Assembly (NCBI GenBank): GCA_963573305.1
Contig: OY754339.1
Location: forward strand, 12,881,941 to 12,945,940
Length of the DNA stretch: 64,000 nt
Source: Pyrrhosoma nymphula
Taxonomy: Eukaryota > Arthropoda > Insecta > Odonata > Coenagrionidae
Reading direction: 5' to 3'
This document shows positions 1 through 12,388 of this stretch, piece by piece. The translations under genes were made by a program, and so were the position numbers. The notes beneath the pieces were generated by a model, which had not been told where the DNA came from, did no database searches, and saw only the letters and a list, made by a program, of their open reading frames with translations. How positions within the stretch are numbered: position 1 is the stretch's first letter; every line of letters begins with the position of its first letter.

Positions 1-2448
1 TTGGTACACTGGCGTGCCATTATATTTTTTCTCTCTTCCCTCCACCTCTCTACTCTCCGCTGTCACTTTCTCTTTATCTCATCCAATCCTCTCCTCGTCT
101 CCGTAAATCCCCGCTCCACTCTTCCACTTCCTTCATCCACATCTATCCCTTCCCTTGATCTTCCTCTCTTACCCTACGCATCTCTATTTCGTGGCGTCTC
201 CTCGTCCGTATCCCCGTTCCCTTTCTTTTCTTATGTCCAAACCACCCGAGTATGGTCAACTCTATCCTCTTCAGTAATGGTTCCTCTTGTACCATCTTTC
301 ATCCTAACCATACTATTTTAACCACCTCTGTTTTGTGAGACATTTCATCTCACATGCCCGTGCCTTCCTCGCTCGCTTGCTTGGAAGGTTACGTTATGAA
401 AGGGGCCTGATAATCCATGCAGGTGTATTTGCTTCAGATTGAGCTCCTGATACTTCTCTAAAAGAACTCCGATTGCGTCCCTCATTCGATTATCTCTGTA
501 TCGTTTCTTCCATTTTCCTCCACAACTTCCTGTCCCGTGCACTTAAAAAAAGTCTTGTCCCTCTTCATCATGGGTTAAAAGCATAAGGACAGGAGAGGGT
601 CAAAGCGCAAGTGATCACATATCGGCAGGAGTTATGATTTAACGATTCGGAGCGATACAGTGCGATATTCTAATTGTAAGATATTTTTCGAGACTAGTCT
701 GATTTTGCAAGATCGCAAGTATTCCCGCGTCATAATGTAATCCGGAAACTTAAGGAAGAAACTCTAAAATATATCTAAATATGGAGGATTCCCGGATATT
801 TTTGGAGTAGTAAAGTATTTTAAAAGTAGCATTCGAAGGAGTTCTCTCGGTTTTCAAGGGTTTGGCGGATGGTCTCCATAAAGGCGGAGCTTAATTAAGA
901 GGGCGGAAGGAAGGCCTTCGCCCGCTCACGCTTTGCAACCTCCACGCCACGCAAACCACGCCACGACGCGCGACCTTCACTTTCCCTCCTTCACCCCGAG
1001 AATGAAACATCCATTATTCAGCAGCTCATCTATTTACACATACATATATGTATGTTTTATGTGCTTATTTCCCACTGCCCATTTCTTCTCCCCACTCTCA
1101 TTCTTCAGCACCATCTCTCGGCCGGGATATCCTACTATGCGGCAATACAAAAGAGGAGAGACCGCGCGCAGCTCGAATCTCCTCGCAAGGAAAGTCTTTA
1201 TTCGCCTGCCCCCGCCTCCTTAATGTCCCCTCTCCCCCGCATTCGGCCCCTCACTTATCCCCTCCCTCTCATGTTTTCACCCCCCAGTGTTCCCCCAAAT
1301 CCAGGCCGCGTACCACGTCTCGCAACCATCTAGTCTTCGCGCCGAACGTCTTTCAATTGTTTCGTTGAGGATTTGTTTCGGAATGGCCCTCATTTCGGGC
1401 CCCACCTCCCTTCCCCCTCCCCTTCTCCCGGCATTCTCCCCCGTCTTGCGAGTGGGCAGCGTGAGGGGAGAATATCTTTTGGGGCTCGCCTCTTCTTCTT
1501 CGCGCTAGATGACACCGCTTGTCTCAATCTTGCCGCTATCTTCTCCCCCAAAGTCCGCGACAACGCAGGATGAGGAGGGCCCCTTAGTCTACGGGTTCTA
1601 CGGGTCTACGGGCAGATTCTGCTCAATCTTGTAGAATATGCTCCTCTGAACTTCCTGGTCGCGATAGTTGAGACTTTAGTGCGGTGACCAATAAAATAGA
1701 TTAAACAATCGTGATATTTTACATCTATTGAGATAATGAATATACATTTATGCAAAATATTTTACAAAGTAAACCGTAGGAATAGTCCTTTTTTGGTAAA
1801 ACTTTATTCAATTTGGAGATTTGCGATTATATTTAAACTAAAGGAGGACCGCTGTGTAAATTTATCGGTTTTAACGATACACAAGTAACATTTCACCGTG
1901 ACCAAAATATTGCATCCTTGTAGTACTTTATTTACGATGGCATCCTTGTCATAGAGACAAGCATAGTAACTCATGTGTAACTCAGTAATTCATTATTTTT
2001 AATGTGAAGTCTATTATTTTATCAATTTTGAGTATCCTACGTCCAAAAGGTACTTTTTTTTGAGAACATAAGTGGTAAAATTTTCGAGTCTCCGAGGATG
2101 AGGTTGATTCTCTTCATGTGAGGCGTGCATCAGGCCCTAACGAATGACATTTTAAAGTTAATTCAAAACCTTAGAAGAAAGCATTCTGGAATAGGTTGTG
2201 CGAGTAACTATAAATATCTTTAATATATCAATTGATTAGGTCCCATTAAATTCTATGGAGTTATTAGTAGCTCTATGATTTTTAGGGAAACTTCTGAGAT
2301 GAAGGTAACACACGGTCATTCTTATGGTGCTCGACTAGTTTGTTCTTTTTAGGTGGACGTATATAGATTTATTATAAGTGTAAATATATATATATATATA
2401 CATATTTATTTTAGAAATCATATCGAAGAATATTTGAAAGATCAAAAG
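1..2448. other. No gene recognised; pyrimidine-rich then AT-rich intergenic DNA
   Basis: The plus strand is strongly C/T-rich at about 1-320 and 930-1570. Low-complexity bias of this kind gives overlapping open frames in several phases with serine/proline-rich products. I see no domain, splice pattern or repeat partner in the window. The remainder is AT-rich and featureless to my reading. Confidence 0.6.
2383..2400. repeat. (AT)9 microsatellite
   Basis: An uninterrupted AT dinucleotide run of nine units lies in AT-rich intergenic DNA. Confidence 0.9.
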
Positions 2449-2520
2449 ATGATGACCTGAAGATGACGTTGAACGTCGAAACCCGGGTCGTTCCTTAATA
2501 ATGTGGCATCACAAAGTAAC
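2449..2520 (+). repeat. Copy of the dispersed GTCGAAAC-core repeat (family M), one-armed
   Basis: The segment reads gatgacctgaagatgac, then gtcgaaaccc, then aataatgtggcat and acaaagt. The same ordered blocks recur on the minus strand at 11.6 kb and 49.2 kb and twice at 45.1 kb. Those copies lie within inverted-repeat elements; here no matching left arm is visible, so this copy looks degraded. I cannot name the family. Confidence 0.5.
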
Positions 2521-5500
2521 AGTTTATCTTTCGAACATGAATCGATTCCATAAAGTTACTCCTGAAACTACCAATTTGAAATATCTTTTCTCCAACTGAA
2601 GCTATCAACGGTGCTAACCGTTAAATTAATTGCACGCACGAAGCCTTATAGAATTTCTTTTCTTTTTCTTGGTCGAAAAGTTGTGCTATGGGATAAATTA
2701 TGACGAACATAATTTTGGCGTAGTAATTGCAAATTTATCATTATTTATGCTAAATAATTAGGTATATATTAAGCATATGGAACCTTCCTTAAAAAAAACA
2801 TTTTCAGGTTTTCTACAGATTTTAAAAATCGAGATCGTCTCTCGTGAAGTATACTGTCGCCATAACGGATGTTCTTCTCCATCAAGGAAGGGTATTTCGC
2901 CCTTTTGGCAATACTTGCCGTAACCCCACGTTCCCCCACCCCCTCTCCCCTCAAGTCCAAAGACGGAACAGCCCCCTTCCCTTGCTCTCCATCCTCCCCC
3001 AAGCACCCCTCCGGAGAAATAAAAAAAAAGAAAACTTTTTTTCACATTTCTCAGGGATGAATAAACCGCCTCCTCGAGTTTATCTGCCCCCCTCCCACCG
3101 CCAATCCCCGTTTATCCCCATCATGGTCCGCCACCACGTGACCTCGCCACCCGCTGTGTAGGCACATAACACCTGCACCTATTCCCCCCACCTACTTCCC
3201 CTTCACCTCTTGAGTGGACCCTCCCCCGGACCCAGCCTTCCTTGAATCCGAGACTCACAAAAGCAAAAGTACCATTAAACATGGACACCCGTTTATTGCT
3301 CATTCTCCGCCGTGGAGCCGTCTCCGTATGTCGTGCTGCCCTAAAAGGGGGGAGGGCGGGGGAGTGGCCAAGGAGGGGAGGGAGGGTGAAAAGAGGGGAG
3401 CGTTCCTCACAATATTCACTCCCACGCCTCTCCTCCTCCTTCATCCATCATCTCTCTCCAGTTATCCACGCCCCCCTCTCTCCTCCCTTCCCTCCCTCCC
3501 CGCCCTCCCACCTTGAGCCGGCGCACCTCTGCACTGCCCCCCATGCTACTCCCGTGGGGGGCGGTCGGATGAAAAAACGACAGGACATAACAATGCAACA
3601 ACGCCCGTCCCCCTCTAAAACGGTGCTGCCACCTACTCTCTCGTTTCCAATTCTACGACACCTTACAGCGCAGTAGGATTTCCTGTCCTAACCTCTCCCA
3701 TGCGCTCCCAAAAGGGCGCCCTCTGCCCTCACACATTCCTTCGGGTACGTGAAAGTTTACCGACGTGCCATTCATCCATGTGCGTGGAAAAATCTGGAAT
3801 CAACATGTTACGGCGATCCAATACCCTCCACAGACACACAATTACACATAACTGTTAATATAGAACACTAATTCCAATTCCTTTCCTGTCCAAAGATTAG
3901 TAAAACTAGGAAAGTCAACTTCAGCATCATATTGGGAAAGATGAACGAACCAAATAAGTTTGTGAATAGACCGAAGAGTACGGTTTCCATGTATTTTGTA
4001 CAAAAGTTGAATTAGTGCTTCGCTATGAGTCAATTTTTAATGTATTTCACTGAAAAATCTTTGCACCCGTCGCGGCATGAAACCTAGGAATCAGCGCGTT
4101 AGTTAATATGAGAATGTTAGCGAGTCATTTGTTTTCTCGCCATTCCAAAATTACCAGACCTTTGCTTAGAGTTGATTGTTTTTGAATAGCAATGCAAGTG
4201 GTATAGACTCTTCATTGATTGATTCCCTTAGGTGCATTACTAATTTAATGGTTACAAAATCCTGAATGCTCACGTAATTTCCGCTCCTATCCCGCAGGTT
4301 TATCTTATCTTCATGGGAAATTTTCCCACCCGCTATTCCCTATTCCCTACAACTTAGCTACTACTAAGTTACTCCCCAAAGCCATTAGTACTCTTAGCCT
4401 GATATTGTCTCATAGTTGGCAATAAATAACTTTCAAAGCATTTCTTAGTCTAAATGACTTTATTGATGCCTGGAAAGAAAATCGAGGTGGGAATTATGGG
4501 TAACGAATGCGGCTTATTGCGCTCTAAATTAGAATATAATATGAACCTAATCGAAGAGTAGTAACTCCTTAAGATAAAAATTTTCATTCCTTGAATCGAA
4601 AACTTTTACTGCAATTTAGTTCATTTTCGTTCTCCTTGAATAATGATATCATATATTGGTTCTTTAGTCATTTGTGCATGTGTTGATGCTTCGTGGTTCG
4701 CATTTCATACGTCAGTGAAATTCAAGTTTGTAATTAGGGCTAAAATATTTATTTTAACATTATATCTTACCGTAAAAATCTACTGGTCCCTTTGTATTAG
4801 TAAATGAACGCCCATCGCCAATAAACGCGTAATTTTGAGGTAATGTGAGCGAACTTACTCCCACCTATTCCTATTAGACCGCATCGATCAGCTCCGTGAA
4901 AGTTAAACAGCTGGTCAAAGAAACTTTGAGAGTACAAACTGCACTTGGTGCATAATTTTCCGCAATGTTGATCCGCTCCTCGTTTGAGCAAGGAGCTTAA
5001 TCGACGAAATGCGAGCGTTCAGTGAGTTTGCTTGGTGAGCACATTTTGGAAAGGTACGTAGAAACGCGCTTCAATTTCCCTTGTAAGCCTATGAGTTCGT
5101 TGGTGGTATAAAAATCGCCACCGATTTGTGTGCAATATAAAAGGCTATTCGTAAAATAGGAGAATTTAAGCGTGTTAAACCTTCCATCAAGTTTTTATCG
5201 CCTTATATGGAACGTGGTGTACATATTGGACTTTGTGTTGGACAAAAGTTTAAAAAGTAAATTGAATATTAAATTGTATGTCCTAAATGGAGTAATAGAA
5301 AATACTACTTGTCATTGCATGAATTGATGGTGGTTTATTTATATGATCATGAAACTTTGATCGGCACTTCGTCTGGTGGGAATTACCCGAAATGACTAGC
5401 TATTCTTTTCATTGTAATCCGAAGTCAATTCCGTAATAGAGTAGACTCTCGTTTGTATTGATAATTTATTTTCTTTTTAACTCAACATTAAATGTTATCG

Positions 5501-8395
5501 TTAAATATTCGATTTCACTGACGTGCTATACTTTTTTTTGGATTAGAAATAAGGCCCACTTCCTGCTTACATTACGTGCGAGTCCCTTCTATTAAGTTTA
5601 TTTAGTAGTTTGATATTAATGCAATTTGTCGAGTCTTCGATATTAATCAAATCGATGCTTTTTTCCAACTAGACTGGAGACCTCAGTCCTTGGTGCTCAG
5701 TCGTTTGGGTATTCTACCTTGAAATGTCTTCTTCCTATTCATTATAGAGACTTAAGGTGCAAAACGTGATTGCTGGGTCGTAATTCCTTGCTGAATGAGT
5801 CATCATCAAGGAGGTCGAAGAGTCCTCACCCGTCAGCTACGCCTCAAAGTCAGCGTTAATGCCTCACTAACGGGGTGGAACACGTGGAGAGGCCGGAGGC
5901 ATCCATCTCTGGAGTTTGCATTGAGGAAGAGGAATGCTGTACAGGACGATTTTCAGGCTTACTTTTACATTTTTATCCTGCCACCTTCGATGCAAAACTA
6001 TTGAAATTCAAGAGGATAGTTTGAAGGGCATGGGAAAAATTGAAATCTTTCACCGAGTGCCAATTTGGGAGTTATACGAGGAAGGTAGTTATTTTCAGAG
6101 TAAAAACATTGATTAATAGCATATCAAAACGAAATATCATTCTATTCCACTGAATGTAATCTACTGACGGAGACGTTGGGTCTCATTTGCGTGTCCTCTG
6201 ATGCTGAAACAGTCAGAAGAGTCCACGTGGCGTGAGTGTGCCTAATTTCGCCAGCAGGAATCGAGGCAGGCTCCGATCCCGTCCCTCGTTGAGGAGAACT
6301 TAGCACAGTTTACCGCTCTAAATTTATTTTCCAACAAAAGGATAAATTAAAAGGAATGTTTTCTTCTCCTTCAAGAGGTGGACAGCCTCTGAAGGGGCTG
6401 AGAGGGGGGAAAATGGAGGAGGGATGGGTGAAGACATCATTGAGGGCGGGGGTTGACAAAATGATGGATTTCCTGGAAATCGCTGATGGGAATTTGAAAA
6501 TGGATTTCCGTATTTTTTAGTTTGTTCCACTCCCTCTGGAAAGAGTGGCGCTCGTATCGCAAGCGATGGATGTTCTCTTCGTGATTGAAGTACGAGCAGG
6601 AGGAGGGGGGTCAAGAGATTGGTCCACGGAGCACGAAAAGGTTGAATGGTGGCAGAAGATGAGTCGTTATACTCCACTGAAACTGCTGTAATGGCCGAAC
6701 TATTTGGGTCAGGGAATATTACCCCGAGGTCACGTCCGTGTATTGGAGATATCGCGGCCTCGATTTGAGCGCTTTATACGCAGTCTTCAAATTAAATAAA
6801 GGGAGGAAAAAACAGATTTCGTCAGCTGAAGGCGAAATTGTTGCTACGATTGACCTGTGTAAATGGAATTACGTGGCGTTGTTCTTCGACGATGGCAAGC
6901 CTTCGTGCTATCGCAAATTTCCCAATATCTGTGCCTCCAATAGATATCTCAACCCTGAGATTCAAATTTTGATAATTACGCGCAAATTTGTTAAACGCCT
7001 TCATTAAAGTGAACTTTCAAAGGCAAAATTTTACGTTGAAAGCTGAGTTAAAGAGAAAAAAATTCCTCCTGATACTTGTTAAAATTAAGAGCTCAGTTCA
7101 ATTCAATCAAAAAAAAAGTTTTATGACCACACTATTTTTTTGAAATTTCATGAATTGTTACTCCAGTTTTTTTCTCGAAATTGAAACTTCTCAGTGACGG
7201 CTATAATTCATTGTTGGTAAAAATGTAATACAATTATGTTTCAAATGCTAAAAGCAAGAGGAAAATATAAATATCCAGGCTGGCAGAGGGGCGTTTGTTT
7301 ACGCATAGGAGGGAATTATCACTAACGAGAGGGATTTTATGCGGTGGCAGGGTTTTGTATTCGGCGCGTTCCACTGGGAACCTATGCGTTGAAATTCAGA
7401 GCGGAGAGAGAGAGAAAAAAAATATCGTCCAATTCTCCATTTAGCATTCGATTTGTTGCGGCGACGTTCTACTTGCACCGATCGCTGAACGGTTTCTTTA
7501 TCTATCTCGGTCGGAGAAAGCCCGTTTAAATTCGACGGAAACGCACTTCCGAATGAGCATAAGGCTTCGCGCATCCCTCTTCACGAAGGCGTCGTCAGGG
7601 GCTATGTGCGCGCCTCTCACTCAAGAGCGAGGCCCGGGAGGTGAAGGGGTGAGTGGGGGTTTGGAGGGGTGTTCCTGAGATATGTAACTCTATCTCTCGA
7701 GAAAGAGAGAGAGAGAGAGAGTGGAGCGGAATTGGAGACAGTCGGGGTGCACACTGTTAGTCATTTGATTTCCTCTCCCCGCACCCCTACGAGCGAACTC
7801 CGGCGACACTGTGCGGCGAGCACCAGCAACCCACCCGGTAACCGATGCACGCGTCGGAACGAAACGAGAGGAAGCACCGCACATTGACAATAGGGCAAAG
7901 TTCAAATAGCTCGTTTGAATGGCCTCGTCCTGCGATATTTTCAGAAAAAATGTATTTCCAAGCATTTAAGCGAGTTTGAGCCATGTCATTCCATCAATTC
8001 ATTGATATAAATTATATAATATATATTTTTTAATACCACATATCTTCCCAAACGCCTCGGTTGTCGGAATCGGTCGAAGAAAAACATTTTCCGTACTTTT
8101 CTAATCTAGAGTTTTAGGGCCGATCCCCATTCACTCCCTGTGGCGGCTGTGGAGGGAAATATTACGCGAGTACGGCGGAAGTAAATTAACTCCCAGGATC
8201 GTACCCTTTTGAGGGCGGAGGGTAGGGGTTGGGGGAGGGAGGGCAGAAGTCGAAGTGGAGGGAGGGGGAGCGACGGAAACGCTTCTCTAAGTCTGGAGAG
8301 AGAGAGGAGTTTGTAGGGAGTCTTGACTGAGGTGTAGGGAGTCCACTTCCGGCACAGGAGAAACCGGACGAACAGAGATCCCTTTAATTCCAGGA
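2521..8395. other. No gene recognised; mixed AT-rich and C/T- or G/A-rich DNA
   Basis: About 2900-3720 is pyrimidine-rich with several overlapping chance ORFs. About 6400-6650 and 8200-8330 are purine-rich. No ORF shows a recognisable domain, splice-site chain or repeated copy in the window. A host exon too short or divergent to recognise by eye could still be present. Confidence 0.5.
7704..7721. repeat. (GA)n microsatellite
   Basis: A run of about nine GA units follows a ctctcgagaaag stretch, so the two sides form a short imperfect palindrome. Confidence 0.85.
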
Positions 8396-8499
8396 AGGGG
8401 TAGATGTGAAGGCTTAAGGAGGCTGGAGCGGAAATCGTGGGTCATTGAGTGCACATTTTAATAATTTTTCAAGCTAGTGGAAAAAAATTCTTGGACCAC
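8396..8499 (+). repeat. Dispersed repeat G, left part (interrupted by a SINE)
   Basis: The blocks ggctggagcg, aatcgtgg, gtgcacattttaat and ttggaccacatttca recur in the same order at about 14193-14345. There the sequence runs on without interruption into catctgtttatg, which here reappears only at about 9121. The 14 kb copy thus acts as the empty site for the SINE A insertion. Confidence 0.6.
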
Positions 8500-8948
8500 A
8501 TTTCACTTCATAGTGGTGGTTCGTGGTGCCCTAGTGGGCAGAGCGCTGGGGTACCAACCGGAGGGTCCAGAGTTCAAATCCGGGCGAAGCCTCTCTGGGC
8601 ACCCCCTCCAAAAATCCTCGCGGTGCGGAAAGCTAGTGGAAAAAAATTCTTGGACCACATTTCACTTCATAGTGGTGGTTCGTGGTGCCCTAGTGGGCAG
8701 AGCGCTGGGGTACCAACCGGAGGGTCCAGAGTTCAAATCCGGGCGAAGCCTCTCTGGGCACCCCCTCCAAAAATCCTCGCGGTGCGGAAAGCTAGTGGAA
8801 AAAAATTCTTGGACCACATTTCACTTCATAGTGGTGGTTCGTGGTGCCCTAGTGGGCAGAGCGCTGGGGTACCAACCGGAGGGTCCAGAGTTCAAATCCG
8901 GGCGAAGCCTCTCTGGGCACCCCCTCCAAAAATCCTCGCGGTGCGACT
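8472..8948 (+). repeat. Tandem triplication, 159-bp unit containing SINE promoter
   Basis: Three units start at 8472, 8631 and 8790 and appear identical by eye. Each holds about 37 bp of pre-insertion flank (agctagtggaaa to atttcactt) followed by the tRNA-like head of SINE A through aaaatcctcgcggtgcg. Because 159 is divisible by three, two plus-strand frames stay open across all units and give spurious repetitive ORFs. Flank and SINE were amplified together, so the duplication happened after the insertion. Confidence 0.9.
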
Positions 8949-9107
8949 GTCTGATTGTCAGAACTTGGTGGAAATCGCAGGTGGCCCAGGGGAAGAAACT
9001 GGCCCCTCTTACTCTCAATGTGTGAATTTCACACGCCAATTGCTTAGTACGGGCTCTACTCTCACCAATCAAAAACCGACCTTCGGGTTGAAACACCCAA
9101 GTGAGTG
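8509..9107 (+). mobile_element. tRNA-derived SINE, family A (copy 1, promoter half triplicated)
   Basis: The head contains a pol III A-box-like tgccctagtgggcagagcgc and a B-box-like gttcaaatcc. The body contains gaacttggtggaaatcgcag, a block ending tgtgaatttcacac, and the tail motif aaccgaccttcgggttgaa. Body and tail match copies at 16235-16476, 21658-21760 and 58432-58668. The insertion is bracketed by atttcactt at 8500-8508 and 9108-9116, a 9-bp target duplication that fits LINE-driven retrotransposition. I see no poly-A tail; the 3' end is the ttcgggttgaa block plus a short AC/GT-rich stretch. Confidence 0.8.
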
Positions 9108-9116
9108 ATTTCACTT

Positions 9117-11360
9117 TAGTGCATCTGTTTATGTATATATTTAGATATTCTTGTACGGGCTTTGGTTGACGCTATGATCGGTAACAAGTTGCAATGGAAG
9201 CTACCTGTCGCTGAGAATGACAAAAGGTGTCCAAACTGTATTACTAATTCCTTTGTCTGTCTGTCGGCCATGCCTGTTTAAAGGACTTGCAGTTTACCTA
9301 GGAAGTTTAAATTTGGCTGAAATGTAGGTTGTGACCTAAACCCGACCAAAATAATTGTATAAAAACGCCAAACGACTATTTATAGGGGTTGTTTTAAACC
9401 CAAGTTGATAACTTTTAGTCCCATAAGAAAAGGATTAAATCGGTGATGGAATTTGTTTTTGATTTTACAGATTACTTGCACTCAAGATATAGGGTTAACA
9501 TTTACATTGTAGTATAACCGAAAGACTAAAAACAAACTGACGAAATATATAGTCAAAACAAAAAAAAACAAATGAATGGTGTTACTTTTACCCCTGATTT
9601 ATTAGCATTTATCCCGATGAGAAAAGCATTGAACTCGGTGTTTGGGGTTCTTGTTTATTTTCCTTTCTTTCAAATCACTTACACTCAAAATAAAAGGTTG
9701 AAACTTTCATTACTGGATGCCTGAAAGAATGCAGTGATTAATTCTTGCATTCAATTTTCTTATACGGATCGCTTATTTGGTGAACTCGTGTTTTCGGCTC
9801 CATAATAGCCCATTTTTTCACTTTTTCAAGAATACAAATTTTATAAATTTCTTGGAAAACGAAGCATGGGCTTAGAATGAAAACTTTTGCCGGAGGCTAT
9901 TATGAATTAGGTTATTCGATCATAAATATGGGAATTACAGCTTGATCTAAGTAGGAGTATTTTAACGTAATCCTCTCCATGGGTGATTAATCAATGATTA
10001 ATGACTAAATTAATCTCCATGGTATCCTGAATGGCACATGCATTTAGCACGTCGCATCGCGTGGGTTTCTTTTAATCTAATGAAACTGTTCTCGTTTTTT
10101 CTTCTTTCCGTTGTATTTTCAACGAGCACCTTCTCCTTCTATCTATTCTATATTTCACCTACATCTAGTGTCTATTCCATGTCTAATATTGCAACGTATG
10201 TGCTTCAAAGCGAAAAAAGCAGACATTTCCAGCACTTGATTACAACCTTGACGCCACAATTAGCGTGTAAAAAAAATATATTTTTATTTTAAAACAATGA
10301 ATACTGAAGGAGGTACCCCCGCGACGTTGTTAGTGAAAGCAAATAATGAATTTTGCTCTTTTTGTTTAAAAAAATGTTATCTCTGATGACATGCCGTTGA
10401 CCTAAAGAAACAGACTGTAAACGACTGCGAAACATGTCGTCATCACAGATGAACCAACGCGGAAGAGAACCCGGAAGACTAAACTCATTAAAATTCAAAG
10501 TCTATGTAGAAATTATTCTGAAGATTCTAGGATTATATGCTTAATCAACACTTTTTTGCCCTAGGAACCGACTGCTGAGCCATTTCTATTGGATTACATT
10601 ATTTTTACTACTATTATTGCAGTTATTTGCTAATAGCTAAATAAATAATATGGTAAGGTGCCAAAATATTATTTTTATTCGATTCCCTAACATATTTTGA
10701 TTCTTGTACAAGGTATGTCTGGAATGTTCCACTTATATTAAATAGAAAAATACTAAATTTCCCATGTTTTACCAAACTCACATTGAACACCAAGAAAATT
10801 CAAGTTCATTTTTTTAATAAAAAGATGGACTTGATAGGATTGACTTGACGTGGAAAGATAGGATTTTGTTGCCGAGGACATGTAGCCAGAATATGAATAA
10901 AATGACATTTAAGTCATTCTACGGCAGAACCACCTTAATGGGGCCAACGGTATGATCACCTACATTTTATGCTGAAGTATATCATTGTAATTCATTACCG
11001 CTAGTGAGCAAGGCACCCATGTGTTCCTGCGGAAAACCCATCTGTTCCTGCGGAAAATATTTGAATGTAGGTAATGAACTCTTTTATTCAACATAAACAT
11101 TTGTATTCCATCCAGTATTTGTACTCCCGAGCATTCCTCTCCCGAGTCCACCCCTTCCCCCTCCACCTCCCCTCAAGATGAAGACTCTCTTCTCTCGAAT
11201 CGCACACAAAGAATGTACAAAAAAAATTAAAAAAACAATGAAGGGAGAGAATATTGAAATGATGGCAGAAGTGAAGTCTGCTGCATTCCTGGCTCTTCCA
11301 GTTCTCTCCCTTTTACCCTCAACCACATGAGGGTAGTAGGGTGGAGCTTGCTTTCTCCCT
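9117..11360. other. No gene recognised; AT-rich intergenic DNA
   Basis: About 2.2 kb of AT-rich sequence follow the SINE. The first 30 bp continue repeat G. Only short chance ORFs occur, none with a recognisable motif. Confidence 0.6.
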
Positions 11361-11536
11361 AAAAAGCCACCAAATGATCCACAGGGGAGAAGGACGCCTG
11401 GTAGCTTAACTGGTTAAAGCACTCGGCGCGAAATCGAGGGATCCGGGTTCGAATCCCGGTCAAGGCGAATGATTTTTCTCCTGTGGAATATCGCACGTAT
11501 GTGTACGTGCGGGTGACTCCGTAAAGGTAGATACCT
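11361..11536 (+). mobile_element. tRNA-derived SINE, family B (copy 1)
   Basis: Positions 11394-11468 form a tRNA-like head. CGCCT pairs with AGGCG, the D-arm reads ggtagcttaactggttaaag, and the T-arm CCGGG-TTCGAAT-CCCGG is perfect. The anticodon stem ctcg/cgag encloses an unusual 9-nt loop, and no intact tRNA is implied. The body tttttctcctgtggaatatcgcac recurs at 48.7 and 48.9 kb and, shortened, at 34.8 kb. An aaagccaccaaatgatcca block upstream of the head is shared with the 48.86 kb copy, so the family starts about 33 bp before the tRNA-like part. Confidence 0.75.
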
Positions 11537-11705
11537 TGTAAATAAATTAAAAGAAAAACTTTGTCGTATGCCACCAATTTATTTTCCGGTACTACTAGTT
11601 TCGACGCAGCGGCGTCATTTTCAGGTACAAAGAGTGAAGACAAAAACATGATCCATGAAACATTAATTGGTGGAATAAGACAAAGTTTTTCTTTTCATTT
11701 ATAAA
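11537..11705. mobile_element. Family M inverted-repeat element (copy 2)
   Basis: Arms aaaagaaaaactttgtc (left) and gacaaagtttttctttt (right) are inverted copies that continue inward as ccaccaattta / taattggtgg. The centre, read on the minus strand, holds ctgaaaatgacgcc and gcgtcgaaacta, matching the core at 2449, 45.1 and 49.2 kb. It abuts the end of SINE B. The size and inverted arms resemble a MITE, but no clear target duplication is visible. Confidence 0.55.
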
Positions 11706-12388
11706 ATGAACTTCCACAAAGTTGATAATGAAACGATTGAGATAAGTAAATACCTTGGTTAGTCACGGTATCCTCAAAATTGGTTATTATTTAAGTTTAC
11801 GTATGAGGGTGTCTACAGTACGTTTGATCCCTCAAGTTACAAATTTTCCTTAACTTTCGAAATATAATTTCAAGTGACAGATTTAAATTGAATTGCTTAT
11901 TCTTATTGACTAGAAAAAGTTAACTTTTTGAGCAAAAAAAGTAGGTGTGTTTCCCGCTGAAGTGAATGTAATACAGGAAGACGCGTTCGAAGGGAATCAC
12001 GAAAAGCGAAATCGAATCTGCGATTGAGAGCACTCGCTAATTGCGTTAACGCGTGCGGAAGCCGAGTGAATAACCATCGCACCACACCTCCCTCCAGCAA
12101 CCCCTTTCCCTCCTCCCCTTCCGATTTTCGACGCGAGGGGACGCTGTGATGGGCTGGGATGTGAGAGGATTGATTGATTGAGTGGGATGGGGTGGGGCGA
12201 AAAAGGGTCGCTCGAGGGGCCGAAGGGGCGGCTCGTTGGTTTGCTATTTGGGAGGAGAGGGGAAGGTGAGAGATGTGTCGATGTGAATCGAGTGGTCATT
12301 TGCACCATCGATGCTGAGTTGGGTTGGTTAGGAGAAGGAAGGAGTATGGGGGAGAGGAAGGATGGAGAGAATCCCTACTACCTACTTC
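11706..12388. other. No gene recognised
   Basis: AT-rich up to about 11960, then GC-rich up to 12390. A minus-strand stretch at 11950-12085 with ggtgtggtgcgatggttattc could be a decayed tRNA-like head, but no second copy is present and the arms do not pair convincingly. Confidence 0.45.

Noticed and set aside
2383..2400. TATA-box-like run as promoter
   Set aside because: It is a plain AT microsatellite with no gene downstream.
3121..3676. Overlapping 100-144-codon ORFs on both strands
   Set aside because: The C/T-rich tract keeps several frames open at once. The products are low-complexity Pro/Ser/Arg and no splice or domain evidence supports any of them.
8449..9108. 219-codon plus-strand ORF with three 53-residue repeats, and the overlapping 182-codon frame
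   Set aside because: It is produced by the 159-bp tandem repeat of SINE sequence; both frames stay open only because the period is a multiple of three.
11394..11468. Functional tRNA gene
   Set aside because: The anticodon loop has nine bases, the head is followed by a conserved SINE body, and the same unit recurs at 34.8 and 48.9 kb.
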